Assembly (NCBI GenBank): GCA_002733335.1
Contig: NVVK01000002.1
Coordinates: 71,392 to 88,324, forward strand
Source: Methylophaga sp.
GTDB taxonomy: Bacteria > Pseudomonadota > Gammaproteobacteria > Nitrosococcales > Methylophagaceae
Direction: 5' to 3'
DNA: 16,933 bases
Positions 10,280 to 16,933 of this stretch are shown here, one piece after another. Position numbers and translations under genes: made by a program. A model generated the notes under the pieces. That model did not search any database and had not been told where the DNA came from. It saw nothing but the letters and a program-made list of their open reading frames with translations. Within the stretch, counting starts at the first letter, position 1, and each line of letters starts with the position of its first letter.

Positions 10280-12022
10280 TTAATTAATAGGATCATGTGT
10301 TTTCTCAAATTTATTAAGCCAAGCTTCTAGTTCTTCTACTGGCAAGGGACGTGAATATAAGTAGCCTTGGGCACGAGGACAACCCAGTTCTTTCAGTTTG
10401 GTGGTGATGTCATTTATTTCCACGCCTTCAGCTATAACATCCATATTTAAGGCCTCGCCAATAGCTATAATCGCTTTAGATAAAGCGAGATCTTCCGTCG
10501 ATTCAAGGATTCTAGAAGTGATTGAACGATCAATTTTGATAATACTCATTGGAAAGGCCCGCAGGTAAGACAGCGACGAATGCCCTATGCCAAAATCATC
10601 AACGGAGAACGTTATACCGAGTTGAGATAATCGTTGCAATTTATTGATGTTTTCTTCGGTATTGGCCAGTGATTTACGTTCGGTTAGTTCAAAAACAAGT
10701 GATGATGCTAAGTCAGGATATTCAATGATGTAGGCTTCAACCATATTCGTAAAATGATCAGAATTAAACTGGTGGGCTGAAATATTAATAGAAACCTTCC
10801 GGTTGTGGATACCTTCCTGCTGCCACAGCTTAAGTTGTTTGCAAGCTTGGTTAAATACCCAATTGCCAATTTCTAGGATCAAGCTACTTTCTTCGGCAAT
10901 AGTAATAAATTCTTCGGTATTATGCATTCCACCATTGCTATTAGGCCAGCGAAGTAGAGCTTCATATGAGCTTACTGAATTATTAATAAGCGAGATGACA
11001 GGTTGATAAAATAAGAGAAGCTCATCGTTGTGTAAAGCTTCAATTAACTGAACTTCTAATTCATGTTTCAATTTAGTTTCACGATGTAATTTTTGATTAT
11101 AAAAGCTAAAGGTATTTCGACCTTCATCTTTGGCTTGGTACATCGCCATATCACTATTGCTAACTAAGCCTTCAGCTGTATGACTATCATTAGGAAATAT
11201 GGCGATGCCCATGCTGGTAGTGATATTGACAGGTTTGCTATTTATTTGAAAAGGAGCTTGAAATAATGCGATTAAATTTTCAACTAACTTAACAAAATCA
11301 TTATCATGCTTTACGTCTTTCAATATGATTGAAAACTCATCACCACCAAGACGTGCAACTACATCACTCCGCCGTAATGCATTTTTCAGTCGGCTGGCTA
11401 CCTTGGTTAGTAATTGGTCGCCAGCAGGGTGACCATAATTATCATTGATTAATTTAAACTTATCTAAATCTAAAGTTACTAAAGCAAATTTCTGATCAAA
11501 TCGTATACTTTGTTCGAGACAAGAGCTGAGAAATTCATTAAAAATACTACGGTTATATAAGCCGGTCAGACTATCAAAATGGGCGAGTTTTCGGAGTCGA
11601 GACTCCAGCGTTTTATCCCTTAATAAATAGCGAATGGTTCGCTCAAGTAAGGGGGCAGTAAGTTGACTTTTGATTAGATAATCATCAGCACCGAGTTCCA
11701 TCGCTGCGAGATCAGTTTGGTGGTCATCGACTCCTGATAGCATAATGATCGGCGGAGATATATTAAATTTTTGCTTAATTTCAGCAATAAGACCCAAGCC
11801 TAGTTTAGCTCCCAAGCGGTTATCAATAAAATAGAAATCAAAGTCATCTTGTTCGATTTTCTCTAAGGCATGATCGTAACTATGGGCCCAAACAACAGAA
11901 CCAACCGTACCTAACGCTTCGGCTAATAGCGCGTTGATGATGATATAGTCATCTTCATCATCATCGACAATTAAGATACGCATTTGAGAGTACTTTATTT
12001 TATTTGAAATAAGTTTATTCAT
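10280..12022 (-). CDS. Response regulator with GGDEF and EAL domains (bifunctional c-di-GMP enzyme candidate)
   Basis: A 580 aa cytoplasmic regulator. The receiver (about 14-130) has acidic D20-D22, phosphoacceptor D67 in FIDNRLG, and K118. The GGDEF domain (about 140-310) has an intact GGDEF at 226-230 and an inhibitory-site motif R217-x-x-D220 five residues before it. The EAL domain (about 322-575) has EAL at 354-356, N413, E445 in ELTE, D475-D476, K496, E532 and Q552, so no metal-binding or catalytic residue is obviously lost. It could both make and break c-di-GMP, with phosphorylation setting the balance; that balance is inference. The ATG overlaps the stop of the upstream receiver gene by 4 nt. 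MRILIVDD at residue 14 is an alternative start, but the coupling supports 12022. Confidence 0.93.
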   Translation of the reverse strand: MNKLISNKIKYSQMRILIVDDDEDDYIIINALLAEALGTVGSVVWAHSYDHALEKIEQDDFDFYFIDNRLGAKLGLGLIAEIKQKFNISPPIIMLSGVDDHQTDLAAMELGADDYLIKSQLTAPLLERTIRYLLRDKTLESRLRKLAHFDSLTGLYNRSIFNEFLSSCLEQSIRFDQKFALVTLDLDKFKLINDNYGHPAGDQLLTKVASRLKNALRRSDVVARLGGDEFSIILKDVKHDNDFVKLVENLIALFQAPFQINSKPVNITTSMGIAIFPNDSHTAEGLVSNSDMAMYQAKDEGRNTFSFYNQKLHRETKLKHELEVQLIEALHNDELLLFYQPVISLINNSVSSYEALLRWPNSNGGMHNTEEFITIAEESSLILEIGNWVFNQACKQLKLWQQEGIHNRKVSINISAHQFNSDHFTNMVEAYIIEYPDLASSLVFELTERKSLANTEENINKLQRLSQLGITFSVDDFGIGHSSLSYLRAFPMSIIKIDRSITSRILESTEDLALSKAIIAIGEALNMDVIAEGVEINDITTKLKELGCPRAQGYLYSRPLPVEELEAWLNKFEKTHDPIN

Positions 12023-12471
12023 TTGACTTTGGGCAGGGCAACAACGTTAAACCAATAGTCGGTAATTGATTGAATCATTTCGACTAGACTTGCGAAAGAT
12101 ACCGGTTTAATAACAAAAGAATTTACACCCATATCATAAGAACGCGCTACATCTTCTTCAGCTTTAGAAGTGGTTAATACAATAACGGGGATCGATTTAA
12201 ATTTTTCATCATTTTTTAACACTTTTAAGACTTCACGACCATCCATGATAGGCATATTTAAATCTAATAATATTAAACCAGGTAACGGTTGACCTTCTAA
12301 TGCAGCATAATCACCTTCACGATTTAAGTATTGCAATAGTTCACGACCATTACTGGTGAAGTCGATAGGATTAGCTAATCGCGCTTCTTGTAACGCATCA
12401 GTAATAAGCAATTGGTCATCGGGATCATCATCACACATATGTATCGTAATAACTGAGTGGTTTTCAACCAT
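12019..12471 (-). CDS. Stand-alone receiver-domain response regulator (Rcp1-like)
   Basis: A 150 aa single-domain CheY/Rcp1-type receiver with no output domain. Acidic cluster D14-D16, phosphoacceptor D70 in LLDLNMPIMDG, switch T100 and K122 in IKP are all present. The long loop before the phosphorylation site (about 44-65) and the LTTS segment resemble Rcp1, the partner of phytochrome-like kinases. A strong AAGGAG ribosome binding site precedes the ATG, which overlaps the kinase gene by 8 nt. It is most likely phosphorylated by the kinase encoded upstream and may relay phosphate or compete with the REC domain of the next gene. Confidence 0.92.
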   Translation of the reverse strand: MVENHSVITIHMCDDDPDDQLLITDALQEARLANPIDFTSNGRELLQYLNREGDYAALEGQPLPGLILLDLNMPIMDGREVLKVLKNDEKFKSIPVIVLTTSKAEEDVARSYDMGVNSFVIKPVSFASLVEMIQSITDYWFNVVALPKVK

Positions 12472-14161
12472 TAGTACTGCTCCTTGGACTATTGCTAGTA
12501 AAATATAATTTAAACTGTGTGCCTACACCCAGTTCAGACTCGACTTTAATTTGACCATGATGTTTGTCCATGATTTTTTTACAAATCGCGAGGCCTATAC
12601 CCGTACCTTCGTATTCACCACGGCCATGTAAACGTTGAAATACTTCAAATACTTTATCAGCATAATCTTGTTCAAAACCAATGCCATTATCGGCAACGGT
12701 TATTTGAATGTATTGCTGTTGTTCTAGCATGACATTTTTTACCGAGATCTGAATAAGGGGTGATTGATCTGCCTTGGAAAATTTTAGGGCATTGCTGAGC
12801 AAGTTTAAAAACAACTGATACATCATCACCGCTTCAGCTTTTATTGTGGGCAATTTGCCGACATCAATTTGTGCTTGTTTCTCGTGAATAGTTAATTTTA
12901 AGTCAGAAATAACATTATCAACGACCTTCGCTAAGGAGACCTGTTTGAGTTCAATTTCCTGACTACTAACACGCGAAAAGCTTAATAAATCATCAATAAG
13001 GCTACGCATGCGTGATGAGGCTTTTTGCATACGATCAATATAATCCAAAGCTTTTTCATCAACACTGTCCTTCATAGAAGATTGTAACCGGTCACCAAAG
13101 GCCTGAATTTTTCTTAATGGTTCTTGCAGATCATGGGATGCAATATAGGCAAATTTTTCAAGTTCATCATTAGACTGAAATAGACGCCGGTTAGTCGCTT
13201 TTAACTTATTAGCTTGCTGACTTAAAGATTGATGGGCATATTGTAATGCTTCATGACTCTCAACTCTTTTTTTGTAAGTTTGAATATAATCTAAAACTAA
13301 ACCAATTAGGGGTACGACATAGGCAATAATTTTTAAGAAATGAGCACTATTAAAGTTACTATCAAAGAGCCTCTGTGAACCTAATACCATATGTAATTCA
13401 ACTATGATTTCAGGTACCGCACTTAACAATAAGGCGGTGGCAAAAATACTAGGATGCCGTTTCATAAAAAGTGGATAAACGACCAAACCGGCAATCAGAA
13501 ATAATACTAAGGGTACGACATCATAAGGGCGATGAATAAAGGAGTCAGGAAACTGCGTTTGCGGTAAATGGGTACTGGTAGCAGATAAATAAATTAAAAT
13601 ATAACCGACAACAGCAAACGCCAAACTAATGAGGAGAATAAATTTAATGCCTTTTTTAACATCCTGTTTTTTATTGTCCGTTAAAAAAATACCAACACCG
13701 ATAATCATAATCAGCGCGTTAAAAACCCGCGATAGTGCCCAAGTGAAAGGAATTAGGTCAGTATTATCAGCAACCGCATTAATAAGGCGTGTGGCTGCTA
13801 AAGTATGAAAAGCATCCATTGCACCAGCACAAAACAAAGCAACACCAATAACAGGCGTAGTGACATCATGGTTAATGGAATAATGACTAAACGCTAACAG
13901 CACCACAAAAATAGCAGCACAAAAAGCGGTCCATTCTAATAAAGCATGGGTAAAACCACCCGAAAGACGATAAAACATATCATCGAGTGTTGCTGGGGTT
14001 GAGGCTATTGCGTGTAGGTGGCCGGTATTACCAAAATCAAAACCAAACCATTGCAGCAAGAAAGGGGCTAGGCAAATAGCAAAAATAGCGATAACGACTA
14101 GACGGGGTAAGCGGTACTCTTTATCTATTTGAGGAATAATATTCCCTATTTTAAAATTCAT
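12464..14161 (-). CDS. Multi-pass membrane sensor histidine kinase (MASE3-like sensor, HisKA-HATPase)
   Basis: A 565 aa inner-membrane sensor kinase. Residues 20-293 hold about eight hydrophobic segments with features recalling MASE3: HALLEW (72-77), DAFHTL (116-121), a W-x-x-SR segment near 141, and AHFLK (273-277). After a short coiled linker, the HisKA H-box is ASHDLQEPLRKI with H343. The HATPase domain has N457 (NLLSNALKFS), DNGIGF from 491 and GTGIGLAI from 519. The DLQEPLRK pattern is typical of kinases paired with Rcp1-like receivers. I chose ATG 14161 because GAGG lies 5 nt before it; a TTG at 14197 would add 12 residues without a good ribosome binding site. The signal is unknown; the sensor domain lies within the membrane, with no large periplasmic domain. 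Confidence 0.9.
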   Translation of the reverse strand: MNFKIGNIIPQIDKEYRLPRLVVIAIFAICLAPFLLQWFGFDFGNTGHLHAIASTPATLDDMFYRLSGGFTHALLEWTAFCAAIFVVLLAFSHYSINHDVTTPVIGVALFCAGAMDAFHTLAATRLINAVADNTDLIPFTWALSRVFNALIMIIGVGIFLTDNKKQDVKKGIKFILLISLAFAVVGYILIYLSATSTHLPQTQFPDSFIHRPYDVVPLVLFLIAGLVVYPLFMKRHPSIFATALLLSAVPEIIVELHMVLGSQRLFDSNFNSAHFLKIIAYVVPLIGLVLDYIQTYKKRVESHEALQYAHQSLSQQANKLKATNRRLFQSNDELEKFAYIASHDLQEPLRKIQAFGDRLQSSMKDSVDEKALDYIDRMQKASSRMRSLIDDLLSFSRVSSQEIELKQVSLAKVVDNVISDLKLTIHEKQAQIDVGKLPTIKAEAVMMYQLFLNLLSNALKFSKADQSPLIQISVKNVMLEQQQYIQITVADNGIGFEQDYADKVFEVFQRLHGRGEYEGTGIGLAICKKIMDKHHGQIKVESELGVGTQFKLYFTSNSPRSSTNG

Positions 14162-14225
14162 TCTAGCCTCATTGCTATACCTAAAATACCCATGCAAAAT
14201 TTAATTCTACTTCTGCCATAGGCGA

Positions 14226-14255
14226 ATCATAGCGCTTAAAGTACAGGTTAAGCAA
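14226..14255 (-). promoter_or_regulatory. Candidate promoter of the kinase-receiver-GGDEF/EAL operon with an embedded dyad
   Basis: On the minus strand TTGCTT (14255-14250, three of six) precedes TATGAT (14231-14226, five of six) by 18 bp. A perfect dyad, GCTTAA (14234-14239) and TTAAGC (14248-14253) with an 8 bp centre, fills the spacer and overlaps the -35 box, where a repressor would block transcription. Both calls are weak individually. Confidence 0.3.
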
Positions 14256-14342
14256 TAGCCTAGTAAATCACTCAGGTATTGTAGGGTTGAAATCCAATGT
14301 AATTTAGAATCCTTATGCATTTAAAGGAAAAACATTTATCAT

Positions 14343-14373
14343 AAAAAAGGGCAGTAAAAACTGCCCTTTTTTT
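14343..14373 (-). terminator. Rho-independent terminator of gnd (symmetrical)
   Basis: A perfect 6 bp GC-rich stem (GGGCAG at 14349-14354 with CTGCCC at 14361-14366) has a 6 nt loop and is flanked by six A on one side and seven T on the other. It can therefore act on both strands. On the minus strand it lies 20 nt after the gnd stop and separates gnd from the signalling operon. Confidence 0.9.
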
Positions 14374-14393
14374 ATTTCAATAATTATAATTAA

Positions 14394-15860
14394 TTAAACA
14401 TCATAGTTAGTAGCAGAAATATCACCACCTCGACCGGTCCAGTTGGTGTGGAAAAACTCGCCACGTGGCTTATCTAAACGCTCATAGGTATGGGCACCAA
14501 AGTAGTCACGCTGTGCTTGCAATAAGTTTGCTGGTAAGCGTTCACTGCGATAGCCATCATAAAAAGCCAGTGCACTGCTAAAGGTTGGTGCAGGTATACC
14601 AATTGCAATCGAAGTACCTACTGCTTTACGCCAGCCTGGTAAGGCTTTAGTGATAGCATCAATAAAGAATTGATCTAATAATAAATTTTCTAAATCTTCA
14701 TTTTTATCAAATGCATCACGAATATTGGCTAAGAATTGGCTACGGATAATACAGCCTCCTCGCCACATTAATGCGATACCACCATAGTTTAATTCCCAAC
14801 CATAACTTGCTCCTGCTTCACGCATCAGCATATAGCCTTGGGCATAAGAAATGATTTTTGAGGCATAAAGTGCATCACGAATGGCATCGATCATTTCTGC
14901 TTTATCGCCGGTAAACTCAGCTGCAAGTTTAGGTAATACTTTAGACGCTGTCACACGCTCCTCTTTGCGAGCTGACAGACAACGTGCAAATACCGCCTCG
15001 CCGATTAATGTCAGTGGAATACCTAAATCTAGGGCATTCATACCAGTCCATTTTCCGGTACCTTTCTGGCCTGCTGTATCAAGAATATGATCAATTAGCA
15101 GGCTGCCATCTTCTTCTTTAACAGCCAAAATATCACGTGTAATCTCAATTAAATAGGAATCTAAAATACCTTCATTCCATGTAGCAAATACGGCCTGAAT
15201 TTCATCACCCGACATGCCTAAACCTTCACTCATCATCTGATAGGCTTCACAAATAAGTTGCATATCACCGTATTCAATACCATTGTGAACCATCTTCACA
15301 TAGTGGCCAGCACCATCATTACCGACCCAGTCGCAACATGCTTCACCATCAACATGAGCTGCAATAGCTTGAAAAATAGGTTTTACCGCTTCCCATGCAC
15401 CTTTATGTCCACCCGGCATAATTGAAGGTCCAAATCGTGCACCCTCTTCGCCACCTGATACACCAGTACCAATAAAGAAAATACCTTTTTCTTTTAATGC
15501 GTGGGTACGACGATTACTGTCAGTGTAAAGTGAATTACCCCCATCGATAATAATGTCGCCCTGCTCTAAATAGGTCACTAATTGATCAATAAATTTATCG
15601 ACAACCGGACCTGCTTTCACCATCAACATAACGCGACGTGGCGATTTTAAACTATCAACAAACTCTTTTAAATTATGAAAACCTATAACATTAGTTCCCT
15701 TTGCCGGGCCTTCAAGAAATTCATCTACTTTGCTCGTTGTTCGGTTATGTACTGCAACCGTAAAACCATGATCATTCATGTTGAGAACAAGATTTTGTCC
15801 CATTACTGCTAGGCCAACTAAACCGATATCGGCTTTGCCCATTGTTTCCACTTCACTCAT
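14394..15860 (-). CDS. gnd: 6-phosphogluconate dehydrogenase, decarboxylating
   Basis: Oxidatively decarboxylates 6-phosphogluconate to ribulose 5-phosphate in the pentose phosphate pathway. The 488 aa length fits the long homodimeric type. The Rossmann motif is GLAVMGQNL (16-24), and HNRTTSK after strand 2 is consistent with NADP binding. IMPGGHKGAW is the family signature, and catalytic K189, N193 and E196 are visible in HYVKMVHNGIEYGDM. The first ATG follows the stop of the upstream gene directly (TAAATG), with AAGGTG about 9 nt before it. A second ATG at 15842 would start at MGKADIG, closer to the usual family N-terminus. The product feeds KdsD's substrate pool, though the genes are far apart. 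A strong terminator follows. Confidence 0.96.
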   Translation of the reverse strand: MSEVETMGKADIGLVGLAVMGQNLVLNMNDHGFTVAVHNRTTSKVDEFLEGPAKGTNVIGFHNLKEFVDSLKSPRRVMLMVKAGPVVDKFIDQLVTYLEQGDIIIDGGNSLYTDSNRRTHALKEKGIFFIGTGVSGGEEGARFGPSIMPGGHKGAWEAVKPIFQAIAAHVDGEACCDWVGNDGAGHYVKMVHNGIEYGDMQLICEAYQMMSEGLGMSGDEIQAVFATWNEGILDSYLIEITRDILAVKEEDGSLLIDHILDTAGQKGTGKWTGMNALDLGIPLTLIGEAVFARCLSARKEERVTASKVLPKLAAEFTGDKAEMIDAIRDALYASKIISYAQGYMLMREAGASYGWELNYGGIALMWRGGCIIRSQFLANIRDAFDKNEDLENLLLDQFFIDAITKALPGWRKAVGTSIAIGIPAPTFSSALAFYDGYRSERLPANLLQAQRDYFGAHTYERLDKPRGEFFHTNWTGRGGDISATNYDV

Positions 15861-16814
15861 TTATCTGCACACCTTAATATATTCACCTTCGGCTTCACGG
15901 CTTGAACCGACTATAAGCCTACACTTTCCCGTAGCAATATTACGTTCCACGGCACCTGATACTTCTATTGTTTCGCCTAGCTTTGCTTGCCCGACATAGG
16001 TATGGGTAAATGAAAGAACATCGGGTGTCATTTCATCATCCACTACATAATGTGCAGGAAAATCAAAAGCACGATGATCATCAATCACCGTTGTTTTTAC
16101 TGTTCGCATTCCTTGCTTTTTATACTGATTCTGATCGCATTCAATTTCATCGGCCAAACACACCATACCAATATCAAACTTGATGCCTTCTATTGCAGCT
16201 TTGTTCAATTTGCGACTTTCATGCCAAGTAAAGTCATCAAAGCTTAATGCCGCTGATCGCCGATTAAAATTGTCCATCATTAACGTCATATCTAATGGGG
16301 CCAACACCCCATCAATCAAGGCTTTACCTACTGCTTGCCGCGTTTTATGGAATGCTTCTCGCCCATAAATAACTAAATCGATATCTGATTTTTCATTCTG
16401 TTGATTGATCAACATTGAGCCTGTTAGCCCTAAATTATGGCGTTCAGCCCCGTAATGCACCAAAATAGGGATTAATTTATGTAATGTAATCTCAATCTTA
16501 TCCTGAGGTTCTCGTTGCAAAACATCTTGCAAGCGCTGCTCAGGACAATGATGCTTGATAATATCTGACACCTTAACGGCATGAAATGCTGCATCAACGT
16601 GTACGGATTTATAACAATACTTTGGATAATTTTGTTGCAATAGTTGGTTCGCGCTTTCAGTGCCTATTTTCCCCCAGACACCGTCGTTTAGAACATAACG
16701 CAAAAAGCAGGCTACTTTTCCTTCATGTGCTTGGTAATCCACCACAGCAAAGATTAATCCTTCTTTTGTTTGGATAAAATCTTTAGGTAAATAGGGAAAG
16801 GAAATGTCTCTCAT
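15861..16814 (-). CDS. Nucleotidyltransferase-fold protein (pol-beta superfamily), role unknown
   Basis: A 317 aa cytoplasmic protein. The central part shows the nucleotidyltransferase pattern: a GS pair in LTGSML (G132, S133), then SDIDLVIYG with the two metal-binding aspartates D144 and D146, and a third candidate carboxylate D214 in KFDIGM. The active site therefore looks complete, so it may be a catalyst rather than a relic. The N-terminal 110 residues and the C-terminal stretch (about 230-317), which looks like a small beta-barrel with GETIEVSGAVE, match nothing I can name. Its TAA stop directly abuts the gnd ATG, so the two are very probably cotranscribed and coupled. The acceptor (RNA, protein or small molecule) cannot be inferred. 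Similar predicted nucleotidyltransferases exist in archaea, as I recall, but this was not checked. Confidence 0.75.
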   Translation of the reverse strand: MRDISFPYLPKDFIQTKEGLIFAVVDYQAHEGKVACFLRYVLNDGVWGKIGTESANQLLQQNYPKYCYKSVHVDAAFHAVKVSDIIKHHCPEQRLQDVLQREPQDKIEITLHKLIPILVHYGAERHNLGLTGSMLINQQNEKSDIDLVIYGREAFHKTRQAVGKALIDGVLAPLDMTLMMDNFNRRSAALSFDDFTWHESRKLNKAAIEGIKFDIGMVCLADEIECDQNQYKKQGMRTVKTTVIDDHRAFDFPAHYVVDDEMTPDVLSFTHTYVGQAKLGETIEVSGAVERNIATGKCRLIVGSSREAEGEYIKVCR

Positions 16815-16858
16815 TGCAACCTAACAGTATATACCTAATCGATGGTTTCATGTTGTTG

Positions 16859-16933
16859 CTACGACCTTCGTCTCATCCACATCCACAGGCCCGTTAATGA
16901 TAATATAATCAATAATAATCCTATCAGATCCAA
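16859..16933 (-). CDS. C-terminal tail of a membrane protein, PepSY-associated TM-like, cut by the window edge
   Basis: The minus strand is open from the window edge to a TAG at 16861-16859, giving 24 residues. They form one hydrophobic helix with LDLIG at the start, LSLTGLWMW in the middle and RRR before the stop. This D-x-x-G...LS-x-TG-x-W-x-W...RRR pattern recalls the last helix of PepSY-associated TM proteins, which often work in iron or heme-related membrane functions. Only the tail is visible, so the family call is tentative. It is on the same strand as the nucleotidyltransferase gene, 44 nt upstream of it. Confidence 0.5.
   Translation of the reverse strand: MDLIGLLLIILSLTGLWMWMRRRS

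Noticed and set aside
14162-14197. TTG start adding 12 residues to the sensor kinase
   Set aside because: There is no well-spaced ribosome binding site, while GAGG lies 5 nt before ATG 14161; still possible.
16815-16835. TATACT as a -10 box for the nucleotidyltransferase gene
   Set aside because: No -35-like hexamer lies 16-18 bp upstream, and the gene may be read from the promoter of the upstream partial gene.

Overview
The window is dense, AT-leaning bacterial chromosome. It looks like a Gram-negative gammaproteobacterium: it has Kdo synthesis and Lpt lipopolysaccharide-export genes in the yrbG-kdsD-kdsC-lptC-lptA-lptB order, xseA divergent from guaBA as in E. coli, and protein lengths matching the E. 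coli orthologues (LptC 191, LptB 241, GuaA 525, GuaB 487 aa). A marine or Thiotrichales-like lineage is possible, but I cannot fix the genus from sequence alone. I see no tRNA, rRNA, CRISPR, insertion sequence or phage gene, and no gene-free stretch over 300 bp.

Layout. 1-4083 (+): an LPS operon with tight junctions. It holds the C-terminal half of a CaCA Ca2+/Na+ antiporter, kdsD and kdsC (two steps toward Kdo), then lptC, lptA and lptB. LptA carries an unusual C-terminal SH3-like domain, and both lptC and lptB appear to start with TTG. 4118-6291 (-): a secreted M23 peptidase overlapping the 3' end of xseA. 6368-10244 (+): guaB and guaA (IMP to XMP to GMP), then an acylphosphatase overlapping guaA and a four-helix membrane protein. 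The guaB-guaA gap holds competing inverted repeats and a promoter-like sequence.

10280-14161 (-): a three-gene signalling operon with overlapping genes: a multi-pass (MASE3-like) histidine kinase, a stand-alone Rcp1-like receiver, and a REC-GGDEF-EAL protein with all hallmark residues for both making and degrading c-di-GMP. A dyad sits inside its candidate promoter. A strong stem-loop terminator (14343-14373) separates it from 14394-16814 (-), where a nucleotidyltransferase-fold protein of unknown role directly abuts gnd (6-phosphogluconate dehydrogenase). At the right edge, 16859-16933 (-) encodes the C-terminal tail of a membrane protein resembling PepSY-associated TM proteins.

Most of the window is conserved housekeeping. 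The parts most worth a second look are the LptA-SH3 fusion, the kinase/receiver/c-di-GMP operon, the NTase-gnd pair and the guaA leader.
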